DNA of 64,000 nucleotides, from positions 53,950,001 through 54,014,000 of the forward strand of contig NC_069371.1 of the NCBI RefSeq assembly GCF_021730395.1, given 5' to 3'. Of the stretch, positions 44,561 through 58,212 are shown one piece after another. The notes beneath the pieces are model-generated. The model did not search any database. It saw only the letters and a list, made by a program, of their open reading frames with translations, and was not told the origin of the DNA. This DNA is from Mercenaria mercenaria. Lineage: Eukaryota; Mollusca; Bivalvia; Venerida; Veneridae. Position 1 is the first letter of the stretch; every line of letters begins with the position of its first letter. The position numbers were made by a program, and so were the translations under genes.

Positions 44561-47469
44561 ATTAATGATAAATAAAAGTAAAAGTACTTGTATTCTTTAT
44601 AGAAATAAGTGATGCATTAAATATTCACAAACTACAGAATATTAAAGCGTAAAAGCACTTTTCTATGACGTGGTATATATAAAAAACGAAATTTTCTCGC
44701 ATGTAGTTCTTCGGAAATGTTTTGATTGAGTGGAAATAGTGAGGACACCTCGATGACACTTTTACGGAATATAATGACAGCAGACGATCTAATGCTAAAT
44801 TCGAAATTGGCACACCAAAGTGCATGCACAGGAAACATAAACTTCAGAAATCAAAATTATACAATACAAATGCCTTAAAGGTCCATTACTAAGGGAAAGT
44901 GAGTTGGCAATTTTTTTTCATAGCCAGTGCATAGACTTCTGCAAGACACTAAATAATGAAGATTGGCAGGTCAAAATTTACAGAAGGTCTTTGGAACTCA
45001 AAGAAATGTATGTGTATTATGTTGAAATTTCAGTGAATCGACAGAATGACCCCCCAGGTCTTTTTAACTTTCTTCATACTTCATAGAAAAATAATTGTAC
45101 ATATACTGCGATTTATTTCGAATTTCTACATACCAACTTTCATTTTCCAATAAAATGAAATAGTTTCTGTGCTTTTTAAAAGAAATTAAAATGTTCACTT
45201 TCCTTAGTATTGGACCTTTAAGAAATCAAAATTCACTTCCAAACATAGACTGTCGGGAGTAGTTTAATTCAGTCCACTTGTAATATTGTTTGCTGCGAAA
45301 CATTGTATAGACAAGTAAGTTGTACTTCTACATTTTTCTTCTAAACTTCCTACCGATACAATTATATTACCCAAGGAAGTGCTTACGCCTCGTATATTTA
45401 AATCAATGAAATAGGTTCAATCGCTAAGATGACTATGTCTTACTATATTGAATATTCTTTGTTTAACCGCAGAGCTGGTGAGACTAAGCCATCCCTTACA
45501 CATAAATCTTCCTCTGGATTCCTCGCCATAATAATCGTAAACCTTTAATTTACCGTTGATTTTAACTGTGAACTCAATTATTGTTTGAGTTAGGCAAATG
45601 AGTCTGTGGCGTATTGTAATCCTGTGGTTTTATGACCACTTACGTGTCACCTATTAAGAATTACATTGGTAATATTTTTTGGCGATCTTGAATTTCAAAA
45701 TGCTGCTATGCTGCTATATTTCAACAAGTATACCTTTGTATATTCAACCTGTCCTTCACATAAACCTGTTTTTCTTTCTAAGACACACACATTTATATTT
45801 CTAAATAGTAAAGGATTGTATTTATAATCATGTTCATATGAAGTTTTAATTATGCCTTTTCATACATAAAAACATAATTTTAAATGAAAATTTAGATAGA
45901 AAATCTTCTTTCGTTATACATCCAATTCTTAGATGGTAAAATGTGGCCATTCTTTAAAAGAAATAGTATATTTATTCAAATACATGGCATTCAACTTCAA
46001 AGACAGTATCAATTATTTAAAGACAATGTATTCATAGATTATAAGTGACGTTCCTGGCTGCAATGAAATGAAAGAAAACACGAATATGGAGATAAATTTA
46101 GAGACGTTATCTGATTTTTCCTTTCCTTTAAACATAATCATTTAAACTAGAACACTCTTTAACGGTGCCACAAGGGTACAGTTTTTTTTCCAAAAGCTAA
46201 CAGAGGAAGTCTGCTACAAATAAAATATAATAGTGTCATAAACTGGGAAATCCCTGTAGAAAATGAAGTTTAAGGCAACATGAATTTACATTAGTATTTT
46301 TTGAATTAATTTAAGTAAAATGATAAGTTAGTAGTTAATAAATGTCTACAAACATTGTTAATAGCCAAATTTCAGAATAATTATGTGCTAGTTTGTGTAA
46401 CATGCATGCATTCAAATTTGGAAATAAATAAGTCTGTGAAGAATTTTAACTCGCCCCTCTTTTCCCTCTTTTTCCCCATACACTCACTGTACCTTTAATA
46501 ACTCTTTCATTGTAACTGTAACTTCTATAGTCTCAGATATCTGTGCTTAGGAATATATCAGTCTAACTGAGATTAAATATATGCAGTTTAACGACAAAAT
46601 GTTATATTTTCACACACTGAAGTATCTAATGCATGGACTTCCGTGATGTGATGATTTCAATCACATTTAATTCTATATCTTCAAACAAAATATGCCGAGT
46701 TTAAACAGTTCCAAAAAAGGAACTTGAGTATTACTATCACCCAATAAATGAATCTTTAATCTTTAACAAGGCCTTCTTATAACATTTTCTTGAAGAAAAT
46801 ATGCAGGAGCTATGGCCACTTAATTAAATAAAGCTAACGTTTGTTCAACAAAGTCAGTTTAAAGGCTTGCAAGCCATAGATATGGCAATCACATTGTAAG
46901 GCCTTAGTAAGCTAGTAGGAGAATGAATCTTCAAATTTACTTCCTTTCTATAATATATTTACCAGTTTTGTTTAACTATTTCTTGACATTTCGACTTACT
47001 GATGAGACCAAAGTTGAGTAAGAAAATGCTGCAGAACAAATCTGATGTGCTATGACACCCATCGCTTCTTACGTTACCAGAAAAAGGAAAGCAACACTAT
47101 CTGAAAGTTGTGTTCAGTATTGTGTGGAATTACTGAGATTAGTAAGAGTTTTGGTCCTGTTTTGTAATCTTATTTCATTCATCTTGGTCAAGTTAACGTT
47201 AACTTTTTCTAGATTTCAAAAGTATGTGATTGTCCTACTAAAAGAATACCCGGTTATATGTAAAGAATTTACTACTGGAAACCATTAAAGCAAGAGTAGC
47301 AAGAGAAAGTGATAGAAGTTAGAACCTCATTCTTAGCTAAGTTTTAACAATAAAGTCATTGAATATTACTTTACTAAGCTGAGAAATGTATAAGTTCTAT
47401 TTTCAATCTACTGTTTAGTGATGTTTTAATTTTCGACAATCTAACTTATCATCTGGTACACTTAACCAG
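44561..47469. other. No recognised feature (2.9 kb)
   Basis: Low-GC sequence. Frames of 60-78 codons (44625-44838 minus, 44904-45086 plus, 47052-47288 plus) carry no motif. I see no TIR pair. Confidence 0.4.
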
Positions 47470-47755
47470 ATTCTTCCCTGGCCGAGGGTTATTGGTATCA
47501 AATCACTTGACCATCGTCTTTGTAAGTTCAAGCCCAGCCGGCTTGCGGAAGGTTAGCGGTTCTACCAGCCGCCCACCCGTGCCTGAAATAATGAACGGAT
47601 GGATACCTTGAGTCTTCACCGACAATTAAAGTTATTTCCTGAACTGTGTAGACGTGATGTAAAACTTTAAATATACATGTACAAGATAAGATTGTCTTCA
47701 AGAACTGGGCCATTAAGTTCTGTTTTGTTGGGTTTTATGTTCCGCCAAAACAATA
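47470..47755 (+). mobile_element. Old copy of the 9-kb SINE family
   Basis: 'ccctggccgagggttattgg' aligns with the A box of the intact SINE. It is followed by a damaged B box 'taagttcaagccc', 'agccggcttgcggaaggtta', 'gcggttctaccagccgccca', 'cctgaaataatgaacgga' and a tail around 'ttttgttgggttttatgttc'. Diverged, with no target duplication seen. Confidence 0.7.
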
Positions 47756-48599
47756 AAGGTGTATGGCATTTTAACAGCTTTGAACAGTAAAGGAAGGCCA
47801 CAGGTGTCCGTTCGGCATTATGTATGCAGATGTAAGTGTCTGGGTAGTAGAACCTTTACTGTTCGATTGCTACCTCATATGAATGCTTTCAAAGTCACTT
47901 GAAGAGGGTTACGAGAAAGTGATTGAAAGTTGACATCCTTTAGCCAACCAGTTATGTATGAGATTGCCGCCATTGAATGAAAATATAAATCCGCAAAATG
48001 CACAATATTTTGATAATAATAGCAACTATGTATCTAAAAATCACTTACTTATGTTCCCTATGTATTTTATTTGTTAGGTTTAGAAGAATGCATTGTGTAT
48101 TATAACGCAACTGCAGTTGCTTTATGTAGCTCAACAATGTAGAAAAGTGTTAATTCTAAAATATCTGGATATATTTCTCAAATTTTGTAATCATCTACCT
48201 TAGCGTGCAGGCTGATTATGATCTGCACTGTTCGCTATTCAGGCAGATAATTTTCAGTGAACATCCCATTGAACTATTAGTGGTACTGCCTAAATTGAAT
48301 GATGGACCAGTCCATTTAGAAATATAGAAGGGTAAATGTTAATGATGTTCAGCTTAATCTCATTAGCCTCCGACTATTATACTTGTTGGAGTTCCCGTCA
48401 TGGGGTTTTCATACAAATAATATCATAAAGTTGATCCGCCTATGGCTTTTTATTTAATGCAGCGGCCTGACCCCTTGATGCTCTGTTCAATGTGCCATTT
48501 TATGTCACTACCGTCGATGCCTTGGCCGTATTTCGCCAGTAACGCTGAACACCGTCTGTCTGTATGTTGGAACTCTTGTCTCTGCCGCTTCACGATGCT
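47756..48599. other. No recognised feature (844 bp)
   Basis: Slightly higher GC near 48450-48600 but no open frame of useful length. Confidence 0.35.
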
Positions 48600-49615
48600 A
48601 AACTCTTGAATGCTATCGTCTATAGCATTTGAACACCATAAGGTACAACCAATATGACTTGTCTATATTACGCATCGATCTCAATGATGCATCTACTACT
48701 AAAAATCTTTGGACAGCTGCATTAATGATCCACGAGAACCGTATTCGTCGTGCTCATAACAAACTACATCAGAGATAGTCTGCACAAACAAGGTTCAGAA
48801 TACTTACAGGTATCCAGTTTTCTGCCGTCGTGAATATCAAACCAAACTAAAAGTTTGATCCAAAGGTACCAAGTATGTCAGAGTTACAAGAACTTCAGAA
48901 TACCATCCTAATAAAAGTACAGAGACTCTTGTTTCTTTTATCAAAGATGTCGATATCAAAATACCAGGTTGCCACTTTTTCTGCAATTAATTAAGGTTTA
49001 GGTCCATACTTTGAAAAAAGATCAAACGACACTAAATCATAGAAAGAAAGAGTTGTTTTACATGAAAATGTATATTATTCTACAAAACGAATGTCAATAC
49101 CAATTCCAGAAAATGACTGCATAAAGGGGAACAAATTTAGACAAATCACACCATTAAACCGTCACAAGATTCAAAGAATTGTTACATATCTTCCCTCTGA
49201 CGCATTTGCAATAATGTCACAATGCTGAAATTCACTTAACTCCGTTAAACGAAGTTGTTTATTTTCAAATGGCATTCATTTCCAAAGATGGAAGACTTTT
49301 AGGGAACATTTTATGTTGCTCGCTAACCAACTATATGCTAAAACCTTAACTTTCCTTCGATGTGCCCACATCTCATTGTTTGTTTTGGTGGCCACCAGTA
49401 ACCCATATGGGCGCACCCTTACAGAAGACTGTTAGTAATATTAGTGAGAGTATACTGCAAGGTACAGAAGACGCTCCGATTCCAGAAGTTTCCCTGTTTG
49501 TTTAGCCTGTCAGGTGTAAAGCACCTATACATGGAACTCTTATCCTAATTTTGGCAGTTATTAGCACAGTATTGATGATTTTTGTCAATATCTCTAGTCG
49601 TGCATGTTTTGAGAT
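48600..49615 (+). pseudogene. Possible decayed coding remnant, unidentified
   Basis: Short open stretches in different plus frames read as if once coding: ENRIRRAHNKLHQR at about 48735; NEVVYFQMAFISKDGRLLGN at about 49245; and THMGAPLQKTVSNISESILQ with GTEDAPIPEVSLFV then, after a stop, HGTLILILAVISTVLMIFV at about 49400-49590. I cannot place them in a family. The last looks like a membrane segment. It could equally be chance. No splice structure was established. Confidence 0.25.
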
Positions 49616-50444
49616 TCTGTATTTCGAATCCTAATTGAGTGGTGTTTCAATTGATTCGGTATCATGTTTTTATTACATTCGAAACAGAAGCAGAAACATG
49701 ATTCGTAATCTGGATTCAGTTGATTTATGCATCCTAGCTCTAACAATTGATTGGTTCCCTTTAACATTGTATAAAGTTAAAGTCCTATTCTTGGATGCAG
49801 CCATGACTATATTTAACCTGAATCAACCGTAAAGTACCCAAATCTTAATATTCACAACAATGTTACTATATACATGTATGACATTAAAGGGAGCTATGAT
49901 TAGATATCGGGTTATTAATATATTCAGAGTACAAATAATTCTGACACGCCGAAATATTTTATTTGTCAAGAAAGTGTAAACAGTAAAATCAGATTTCAAT
50001 TTTAGATATTTGATATTTTAAACATATTAATGTTTACTAATAAAGTTATATTAATGCCTTGTACCTGAAACCATGCATACATGACAGTGGAATATAAATC
50101 GGATTTGTAATATTAATGGGAACGAGGATTTGTAAACATAATCAATTGACAAAATCGTAATTGCTTTATATTATTTAATCCCTTATCTAAAAAGTATTAT
50201 TTTATGACACCTGCTATAGATCACCGGTGCATAATTTGTACTTTATATTCCACACATGTTTACTGGGCAAATAAGTCAAATATGTAAAGGTAAAACTGTG
50301 AAAATTATTTTCTAAAACTCTATTGCTGGTCTGTTGTCAAAACCTATTTGCACTCGGTCCCCCGGACTGACCTTTTTCTGTTCGAGGGCCTGTAGTTTTG
50401 ACTACTGACCGGTAAACCGTTCAGTAAGTTTGTATCATTACAAA
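49616..50444. other. No recognised feature (829 bp)
   Basis: AT-rich spacer; a 65-codon frame at 49635-49832 is unremarkable. 'ccggtaaaccg' sits just left of the transposon at 50.4 kb. Confidence 0.4.
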
Positions 50445-51409
50445 CACGGGTGGTAAACGCGCAATCCAATTCCCGCCGGGAATACGCTTGAAATGGGTTG
50501 CGCAACGTCCGGTGCTGGTGTTGCGCGTAAAAAAAGACGAAATTGAGGTATGTGAAGTTATGATTTTGCTTAGTATGAGACAAGAATAAATTTTCTCGAA
50601 AAAAGCAAAATGCTATTCGACACAAATATGAAAATACATCATATGTGTAAAATATCTGGTTTGTAATTTATGATTCGGCTCTATTATCACAAAAACTCAG
50701 GCGACACGAAGCGTGAAAAAAGTATGAAATCAACAAAAATGGGAGTTTCTGACCTCATATGCCTAATCTGAGGACATCTGATGCTTTTTATGATAACTCA
50801 ACTGTTATAAAGTAACGAATATCAAAATTATTTGCTTCAAATCCTGCTTACGGGGACATAATTGACAAAAAATAATCGGGAATGGGGTTGCGCACCGGGA
50901 ATGGAGCTGCTCGTATACATCATAATGTATATAATGTATACGCGCAACTCCATTCCCGGGGCGCAACCCCATTCCCGATTATTTTTTGCCAATCTTTCCC
51001 CCAACAGTAACATTTCATTCAAGTATATGTAATATTCATGACTGTTTTACACGCGTTTGATCATTAGAAGCGTCACATTTCCAGAAAGAAGGCACAAGAG
51101 TTAGAAAATTTGCATTTTTCATGATTCCATGCTTTTTTGACAGCTCAAGCCAGCAGAGTTTTCGTGATAACAGGGCCTATTCTTAATTTAATAAGTTGGT
51201 ATTTCACACATATGATCTTTATTCATTTTTGTGTCGAATAGCATTTTGCTTTTTTCGAAAGCACTCATAAATGTGTCATTATTTACAAAAACCAAAACCC
51301 ACCTACCTTGATTTTGTATATATCGGTGCGCAACACCAGCACCGGAAGTCGCGCAACCCATTTTTAGCGTATTCCCAGTGGGAATTGGATTGCGCGTTTA
51401 CCACCCGTG
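50445..51409. mobile_element. 965-bp palindromic non-autonomous DNA transposon, CACGG family, copy 2
   Basis: Ends are CACGGGTGGTAAACGCGCAA and its reverse complement. Arms extend ~200 bp (50445-50640 against 51210-51409). ACAAA flanks both sides (50440-50444 and 51410-51414). The end sequence shares the pattern CACGGSTRSTAAACGC with the element inside the LINE, as well as the 5-bp duplication length. GCGCAAYCC-like words (GCGCAATCC, GCGCAACCC, GCGCAACACC and complements) recur about nine times at both ends and in the centre. The centre (50865-50990) is a second, tighter palindrome. No transposase. Confidence 0.92.
50865..50992. repeat. Central hairpin of the 50.4-kb element
   Basis: 'ttgacaaaaaataatcggga' 'atggggttgcgcaccgggaa' 'tggagctgc' pairs with 'gcgcaactccattcccgggg' 'cgcaaccccattcccgatta' 'ttttttgccaa'. 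The loop contains 'gtatac...gtatac'. The stem alternates two copies of the GCGCAACCCCATTCCC-type motif. Confidence 0.9.
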
Positions 51410-51414
51410 ACAAA

Positions 51415-52361
51415 GTAACTTCTTATTTAAATGGTTGGTCTATGCTATATGACTTGTCTATATTCAACAAATATGTTCCCTGTGCAAAACTCAAGTCATT
51501 CATTAAATGTTTCCTATTATATGTAGTTTTCGTAAGACAACTGTCTTCTTAAACTGTGCAAGAATATGCCCATTTAATCATACAAATAAAAGGCAAGAAT
51601 ATTTTAATCAGAGCAGGCACACAAATACAGCTCACGAATTGTTTCAATTTAGAGAAACAATGAATAATGAAAACAACAACAAAACAAAAGCGATTAAATC
51701 AAGCCGGACCAACACCCCGTCGCTTTCCAATATACGACAGTAGATCATTAAGGCTTTTAATCATTTATTCGGCAAACTGAGAAATATTTACTGATCTCTA
51801 TCGGCGTTGATTGTGTTAACAAATCTTCAATTAATGCTTCCGAGATTTCCATTTATATTACTGCTGAACTTCAGGTCAGAGAAATGGAAAGACGTGAAAA
51901 AGCTAGTTTGTCAATCTATAACCACGTGCAATAGCCTATTATATATTGGAAGACGCTAGTAAGAATGACTTTGAATAAATGGGCATTTGAAAGGACATCC
52001 GGATCCTACTATAGCAGACCATTAGCATTTCACCAGCACATATTACGTTATGTATTAACTCGTCTAGTATATTGTCAGTTTTAATACTCCGTTATTTAAA
52101 AATGTATACGGTTCTTAGAGTATGCATTTAGTCAATGATTATTATACCGTCTGTGTCGACGATTTTCAGTTTAGGCTAATTGAAGCTGACATTAAAAAAA
52201 CTAAAAATTAAATTGTAACTTTTATCTTATATGATTGTACTTTGTTAGAAAGAGGCTAAGGATTGGATTAAAAGGTTGATTCGCGGGTTCTTCTATTATG
52301 TGACGTGGATTATAAAAAAATATAAAAACTGTTATCCGTCTGTAGCCAACGCAAAAATAGG
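51415..52361. other. No recognised feature (947 bp)
   Basis: AT-rich; frames of 78 and 75 codons overlap its right part without homology. Confidence 0.4.
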
Positions 52362-55300
52362 CATACTACAAAACATGGAATGGAGTGGAGTCATGGAGTG
52401 GAGCCGTGGAGTGGAGTCAAAATTGGAGTGGAGTGGAGTGAAAATTAGAGTGGAGTCATGGAGTGGAGTCAAATTTGTTTTATCAAGAATATTTATTTAT
52501 TGATATTTTTATAACTGTTCAACATAATAATGCTTTTGTCTTACATTGATTATAGGTACACGGAACAGAGGACTTGATCAAATTGTTAATTGTCAGTATA
52601 TTTTATTTGAAAAGATTTTAAAGCATCACATAGATATGAAATACAATTTTATTTATTTGAGAACAGTTGTAAACAAACCAAAAGGCGGTCAACCCATGGG
52701 AACAAATTCAAATAGACCACAGAATAAAATACTGTAAAAAAGTAATAACCAAGTTTCCAAAACTAAGTTCCAACTGAACAACTGTAGGAGCATGTTCTAA
52801 TTACTACTTGATGTATTCTCTGATGGGTAGGGTATAATAATAGACAATATTTTTCATAACCTTTATCACTGACTGTGAACAAATATAACACTCATCATCA
52901 GTGTTTTTTTTATTGAAGTTTGTTGTTTTTGTTGTTTTACTTAACAAATATTTCACTTGGCCTTAGATCATTTTCAAAATTTGTCGACAGATTTATTATG
53001 AGAACCTTTCAGTCCCATTCTAAATACCAAAATCAATTTACAAGTTTAATTATCTTATTAGATGAATTATTTCAGCAGCATTTAATTTAAAATAAACAAG
53101 AGGAAGTTATGCAAGTCGGATAAAATTTAGATATTTAAACTTGTTACATAAATAATTTAATATTTTTGATTATGCATATTAGTGTTTGAAATTGTTTATG
53201 TCCACTGATATTGCAATATTGACTACCGTTTAGTTCGGGTAAAAAAAATAAGTAGCATGTATGTTGGTGTGTTAAATTAATTAATTTTATTGCTGACAAA
53301 ATTTCTATTGTATCCACCCGCGACCTGCAGCCCGAAACCCGCAATTTAATGTACATGTATATATTTTGCGGGCTGCAGGTTGCTACAATGAAACATTTTT
53401 CCATTATAGCAACCCGCAATTTAGTGTTACTGTATTAAATGGTTGCACATTTTTACTCAAAAAGTTGAGTACAATAAGCCTCTGCAATTTTGTCAGGTGT
53501 GATGTTGATCATTGAAAAAAATCTTGTATTTTAAGTTTATACTAATTTCTTTATTCTCGATTGCGAAACAAGTTCTTACAACTTAAGAATAATCGCTCTC
53601 GAGACTCATTCCAGATGGAATTAACCTCGAGTTAAGATGTTTTAGTTGTCTTGTAAAATGAAAAACGCAATAAGTATTTAAAAACAAACTCAAACTCATC
53701 ACAAATTGCTGTATCTCGTACAAAAATGATAAAATTTTGAGATTTTGAAGTTATTCTATTATTCTAAGACCTGGATGCCCAGGTCAAACCTAAGTTATGA
53801 TTATTTTTTTATATGCTCCAGTATACCAGCATGTACACCTCATTCAAATAATTATTTTTATAATTTGGCTTTAATGATATTTTTTTTATTCTGATGTTAC
53901 TTTGTTCCCAAAAAATTGCTTTACAATGTGCTGAAAACCGCAATGAAAAATAACCACCGGTTAAGGAACTACACATGGAATAGCATTATTTATTGAACGA
54001 CCCTCGTATTCCTGAGTGTCAAAAAGTTATCGATGTTTTAATTCCATGTGTATAGTGTGCGCAAATTTTAGCAAATTTCTGATTTCCTGACTTATGTAAT
54101 GATAGCACATTGTTATGGTACATTACAATTTTAATTACAAATATTAGCGAATTTTTACAATTTGCCAAAATTTCCACCTTGCTAACTTTACCACTTCTAC
54201 GGTATGTTTCTGTGCATCTAAAACTCTGTCTATTACTTGGATTTTTTTCATTAATTTTCACCATTGTGTGTTTATCACAGGTAACTAAACTACCTTCTGG
54301 AAATATATTGGGCAAATAATTCAGTTAATTTATTCCTATTTCATCTATATACATACATATCAAAATAAAATACATGTAATCTTAAAATCTCAGCCAAGTT
54401 TGATTCTGGGCTACATCTGTATACTCTAAGTCAAGAGCTGTCGGCCCTTCAGGTTAACACAATTTGTTACATATCACCTTGTTAGATCTAGTGCATTACA
54501 TGTATCTTGACTTCTTTAGGAATCATAATCATATTTATATACAATACGAAATGATCTTAAGATTTAGATCAGGGGTGATTATAAGGCAAATCAGACCAAA
54601 AAAGTCTAGCAGAGTCAGAGTTATAAGGCCTTGATCAATAAAAAAAATGATTCCCACGTTTACACTTTCATTTCTGCATCAATCCAAATGATATTTATGA
54701 AGAATTAAAATCTGGTGCAAGTGTGATGGTAAGATCTGTTAAGAAATAGGGCTGTGTCCTAACCATTTATGCTTGTAATGTTTGAAAGAAAATTCTCTTC
54801 AAATGGTGACATTGACCTAACGATTCCAATAGCCCTGGGATGCATTTCACAAATAAGAAACATGTATTTTATAAAGTTTCACCTTAACGTCTGTTACTTT
54901 TAATTAACAAGAAAAAAAACAACAACAAGAAAAACAACATGTTATCTCCATGTGATGAACATTTAATATATAAATACAAATGCCATTTCAAATTGAAATT
55001 ATAAATCCAGTGCTACATCATGAAATGCTACAATTTGTTTTATCATTTTTAATTGGAATTGACACCACCATGATAATGCACAACCTTTTTCCTGTCACTT
55101 AAAATGAAAATTAATGTAGGCAACAACCATCAAATATACCCTAATTAAACCTTCAAATATCTAATCAACCACATGGTAGATGTTAGAAATACATGGAACT
55201 AGAACATAGATTTAGACACTACATTTATTATTTCAGAAATATATTATATATATACTGACTCGCATTTTCTCTAAAGGGCAATAAATCAATATTTTGTTAA

Positions 55301-55507
55301 CAGGAATTTAGATGGAGTTCCACAGGCTTAATACAACATTTCAAAATTTTGACTCAACGATTCCACTCCAAATTTGACTCCACTCCAAAATTTGACTCCA
55401 CTCCAAATTTGACTCCACTCCATGACTCCACTCCAATTTTGACTCCACTCCACGACTCCACTCCATGACTCCACTCCACGACTCCACTCCATGTTTTGTA
55501 GTATGAC
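52362..55507. mobile_element. 3.1-kb element bounded by inverted GGAGTGGAGTC minisatellites
   Basis: CATACTACAAAACATGGARTGG opens the left end and, reverse-complemented, the right end. Each terminus continues into a ~110-160 bp array of GGAGTGGAGTC-type units interspersed with 'atggagtggagtc' and 'aaaattggagtgg' words (52376-52476 plus; 55345-55497 minus). The interior is mostly AT-rich, with a 98-codon minus frame at 54019-54315 that I cannot identify. The termini resemble foldback elements with repetitive TIRs. No target duplication was found, so it could also be two independent insertions of one minisatellite-bearing repeat in opposite orientation. Confidence 0.6.
53308..53410. repeat. Short inverted repeat
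   Basis: 'cgacctgcagcccgaaaccc' 'gcaattt' pairs with 'ttttgcgggctgcaggttgc' about 40 bp away. A third 'gcaacccgcaattta' follows. It lies inside the 3.1-kb element. Confidence 0.75.
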
Positions 55508-57554
55508 GGAAAAATAAGGCGACTGTCCTCACCGTAATAACAAGCATTTAAATTTTCCGCATGGACTGTACTCGGGGTGTCTTACTTTAAAGTTTATTAA
55601 TTTATACTAGATTTTTATCTGGTAGTTATATATTTTTTTCAGAAGATCTTTCTGCAGACATGTCATAATGTGTACGTGAAATGGGTATATACTTGGAAAA
55701 ATAAATAACTAGCATAAGCATTTATGTATATTGTCCATTTATCGGTTTACAGACTTTATTTGATACTATGATAGCTTAAAATAAGCCTTCTAGGATATTA
55801 TATTGACATTTCTGGAATCATCATATTCCATATAGTTGGTTGGTGGTCGTTTACCCCTTCAGTTAAAATTACTCAAATACTTATACGAAATTTCAACTCA
55901 TCAAATAAGTTTGACATGGATTAGATTACAAACAAAAACATCTGATGTAGAAATAACTGTATTTTTTACTTTTATGAAAGTGTGCGTATATGTTTTCGGA
56001 TGCATGAAATCTATTTGACTTTATATTCTTATCATAGTGAATTCAAAGCTCTATAAATGATTCTTGACCTTTGAAACATAACAGTAATCGAATAAAATTG
56101 AATCAAATACATAATGTACATGGTCTAGCTGTGTCGCATAGCACAGATCATAATCAAAACACTCTAGCAATAGAGGGGGTGGGATAATGCATATTTAGTT
56201 GTTTCTTTTAGTTTATATATATATTTCTTTATTTCCTCCAATGACGAAGAGCATATGAATCATACAATACAATTAAATACAAATACGAGAACAGTATATA
56301 CAAAATATATGTACATGTGTACAACAAATGCATTTGAGATATAATATTCCATAATGACATGCTGAAAGAGACCTATATATAACAATTTCGTCAGCAAAAT
56401 TAAGTTTCTTATTCACTCAGTTTATGAAATTTAGCATACATGAATGGAAAGGGAAAAAAATCTTGTAGAATGGAGAAGACCAATGACCGTAGTCTACGAG
56501 CGTATATCACAAACGTAAGGGTATTGCTCATTAATCTCCGCCTCCTGTACCCTCCCCTGAGTTGAGAAATCTTTTTACTAAGGGAGCTATCAAGCTGGAC
56601 TGCGAAAACAAGTTAACCACGCCTATCAGAACTAATGTCCGAAAGGGCGCATGGGATCTTTCTGCAGCGTTGAAATATGCAAAGTTACCATATCAGTTGA
56701 ATACAATATAATTATAATGTGACTCAAACAGCATTAATTCATTAGCAGTATTGAAAGAAGTGCGTTTCTAACCATGTAGCTATGCACATGCTCTATTTCG
56801 ACAGCGGTTTTATTTGTTTTAACATAAAGTGTAATGCCTCATGGAACCTTAAATATAAATTTTACTTAATACACAATTTATTTTCGCTGTTGAACGTGCT
56901 ATGTAATTCTAAGGGAGAAAGCAAAATAAACGATGTTTACAAACAAGTGTTTTAGAAAATATCAGAAATGGATGTTTGTATAGGTATATCATTATCAGTA
57001 AGGAGGTAATATTCATTATTTTGTCATTAATGTGAATTCTTTGCCTTTGATCTCTATTTTTACCGATGATCTGAATGACAGAGCCAAAGTTATCTTAAGA
57101 AAAGAAAAGCAAACGCTAATTAATCTGTTGTAAGATGTTGTGTTCAAAGGATTTTCCTTTTAGTGATAGCTGCGCAATGTCACCAAAGTACAATATTACT
57201 AAAAACATGTTAAGATTTTTAACCGGTGTATTGAAATCATACATCATTGCCTGTGACTAAAGGTAAAGCGCCAGATTTGAATGAGCACTTTATGGTTCGA
57301 CACTTATTTATCCCTTAATATGAGTAACCAGTGTTATTTGACTTATATTGAGAACCATCCAAATCTCTGGCATATGTCCAAATAACAAAATTTCAATCAT
57401 ATCTAGTAGAAAAAAGTCGACTACCTGTAAATATGCTCACTTCGCATGACTTTACCTGATAAAACCTTCAACTGCAAAATTCTTTCAAAGTGCATACGAA
57501 AGAACTTATTTCATAGGAATAGTATATGACAGTGTCCCACTGAGTAAAAGTCAA
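55508..57554. other. No recognised feature (2.0 kb)
   Basis: AT-rich; a 60-codon frame at 55836-56018 has no motif. No TIR or SINE box seen. Confidence 0.4.
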
Positions 57555-57690
57555 AAGTGTTTACCCCAGGTGCCCCTTCGAGCATTATTTCAGGCCCAGA
57601 TTAGTACCTAGATAGAACCACCGGCATTCCGTAAGCAACCTGGGTTTCTCCAAGCGAGGTTTTAAACACACAGCGGTGAAGACAGAAGCC
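57555..57690 (-). mobile_element. Old copy of the 9-kb SINE family
   Basis: On the plus strand 'gtgccccttcgagcattatt' 'tcaggccc', 'gatagaaccaccggcattcc' 'gtaagcaacctgggtttctc' and 'aagcgaggttttaaacacac' 'agcggtgaagac' are the reverse complement of the SINE body and damaged B box. Confidence 0.7.
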
Positions 57691-58205
57691 CTTTTAATCA
57701 TTTGCCTTTTACTTTTGTTGGGTAGCTGGAACATTACCAAATAACCTTAATGTTAGCGGGTATTATTTCCTTAATCTGATATTTTTGTTTCATCCATATA
57801 TCTTTTTCTTTTGATATATAAAACAAAACAGGAACACCAATACCATCTAACAAACGCAGAGTGTAGCATTTGAGGTGAACTTAGAGGAAAAGTTTGTGCT
57901 AGAATCCATACTAACATGTTTTATTGTATTGGTATATTTCCTCAATTATTGAAATGCAGGACAAACATGAATTATCACAAATGCAGACAAATCACATTTA
58001 CAAAATATAGATAAAAAAGATAGTGTAAAACATATGTGGATTAAACTAATATACTTTTATATGCAGTGAGTAGATTTTAAAGCAGCATGTCTCCAGATTT
58101 GGCTAAAAAAATAATCTTTCTTTCAAATTGAAGTTTTGGTCATATTATGAACATTAGAATATGAATTTTTGTTTCTAAAATATTCTAAAAATTCCAAATC
58201 AAGAA
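57691..58205. other. No recognised feature (515 bp)
   Basis: AT-rich. The part near 58130-58205 may be the body of the tRNA-like element that follows. Confidence 0.35.
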
Positions 58206-58212
58206 AAAAAGA

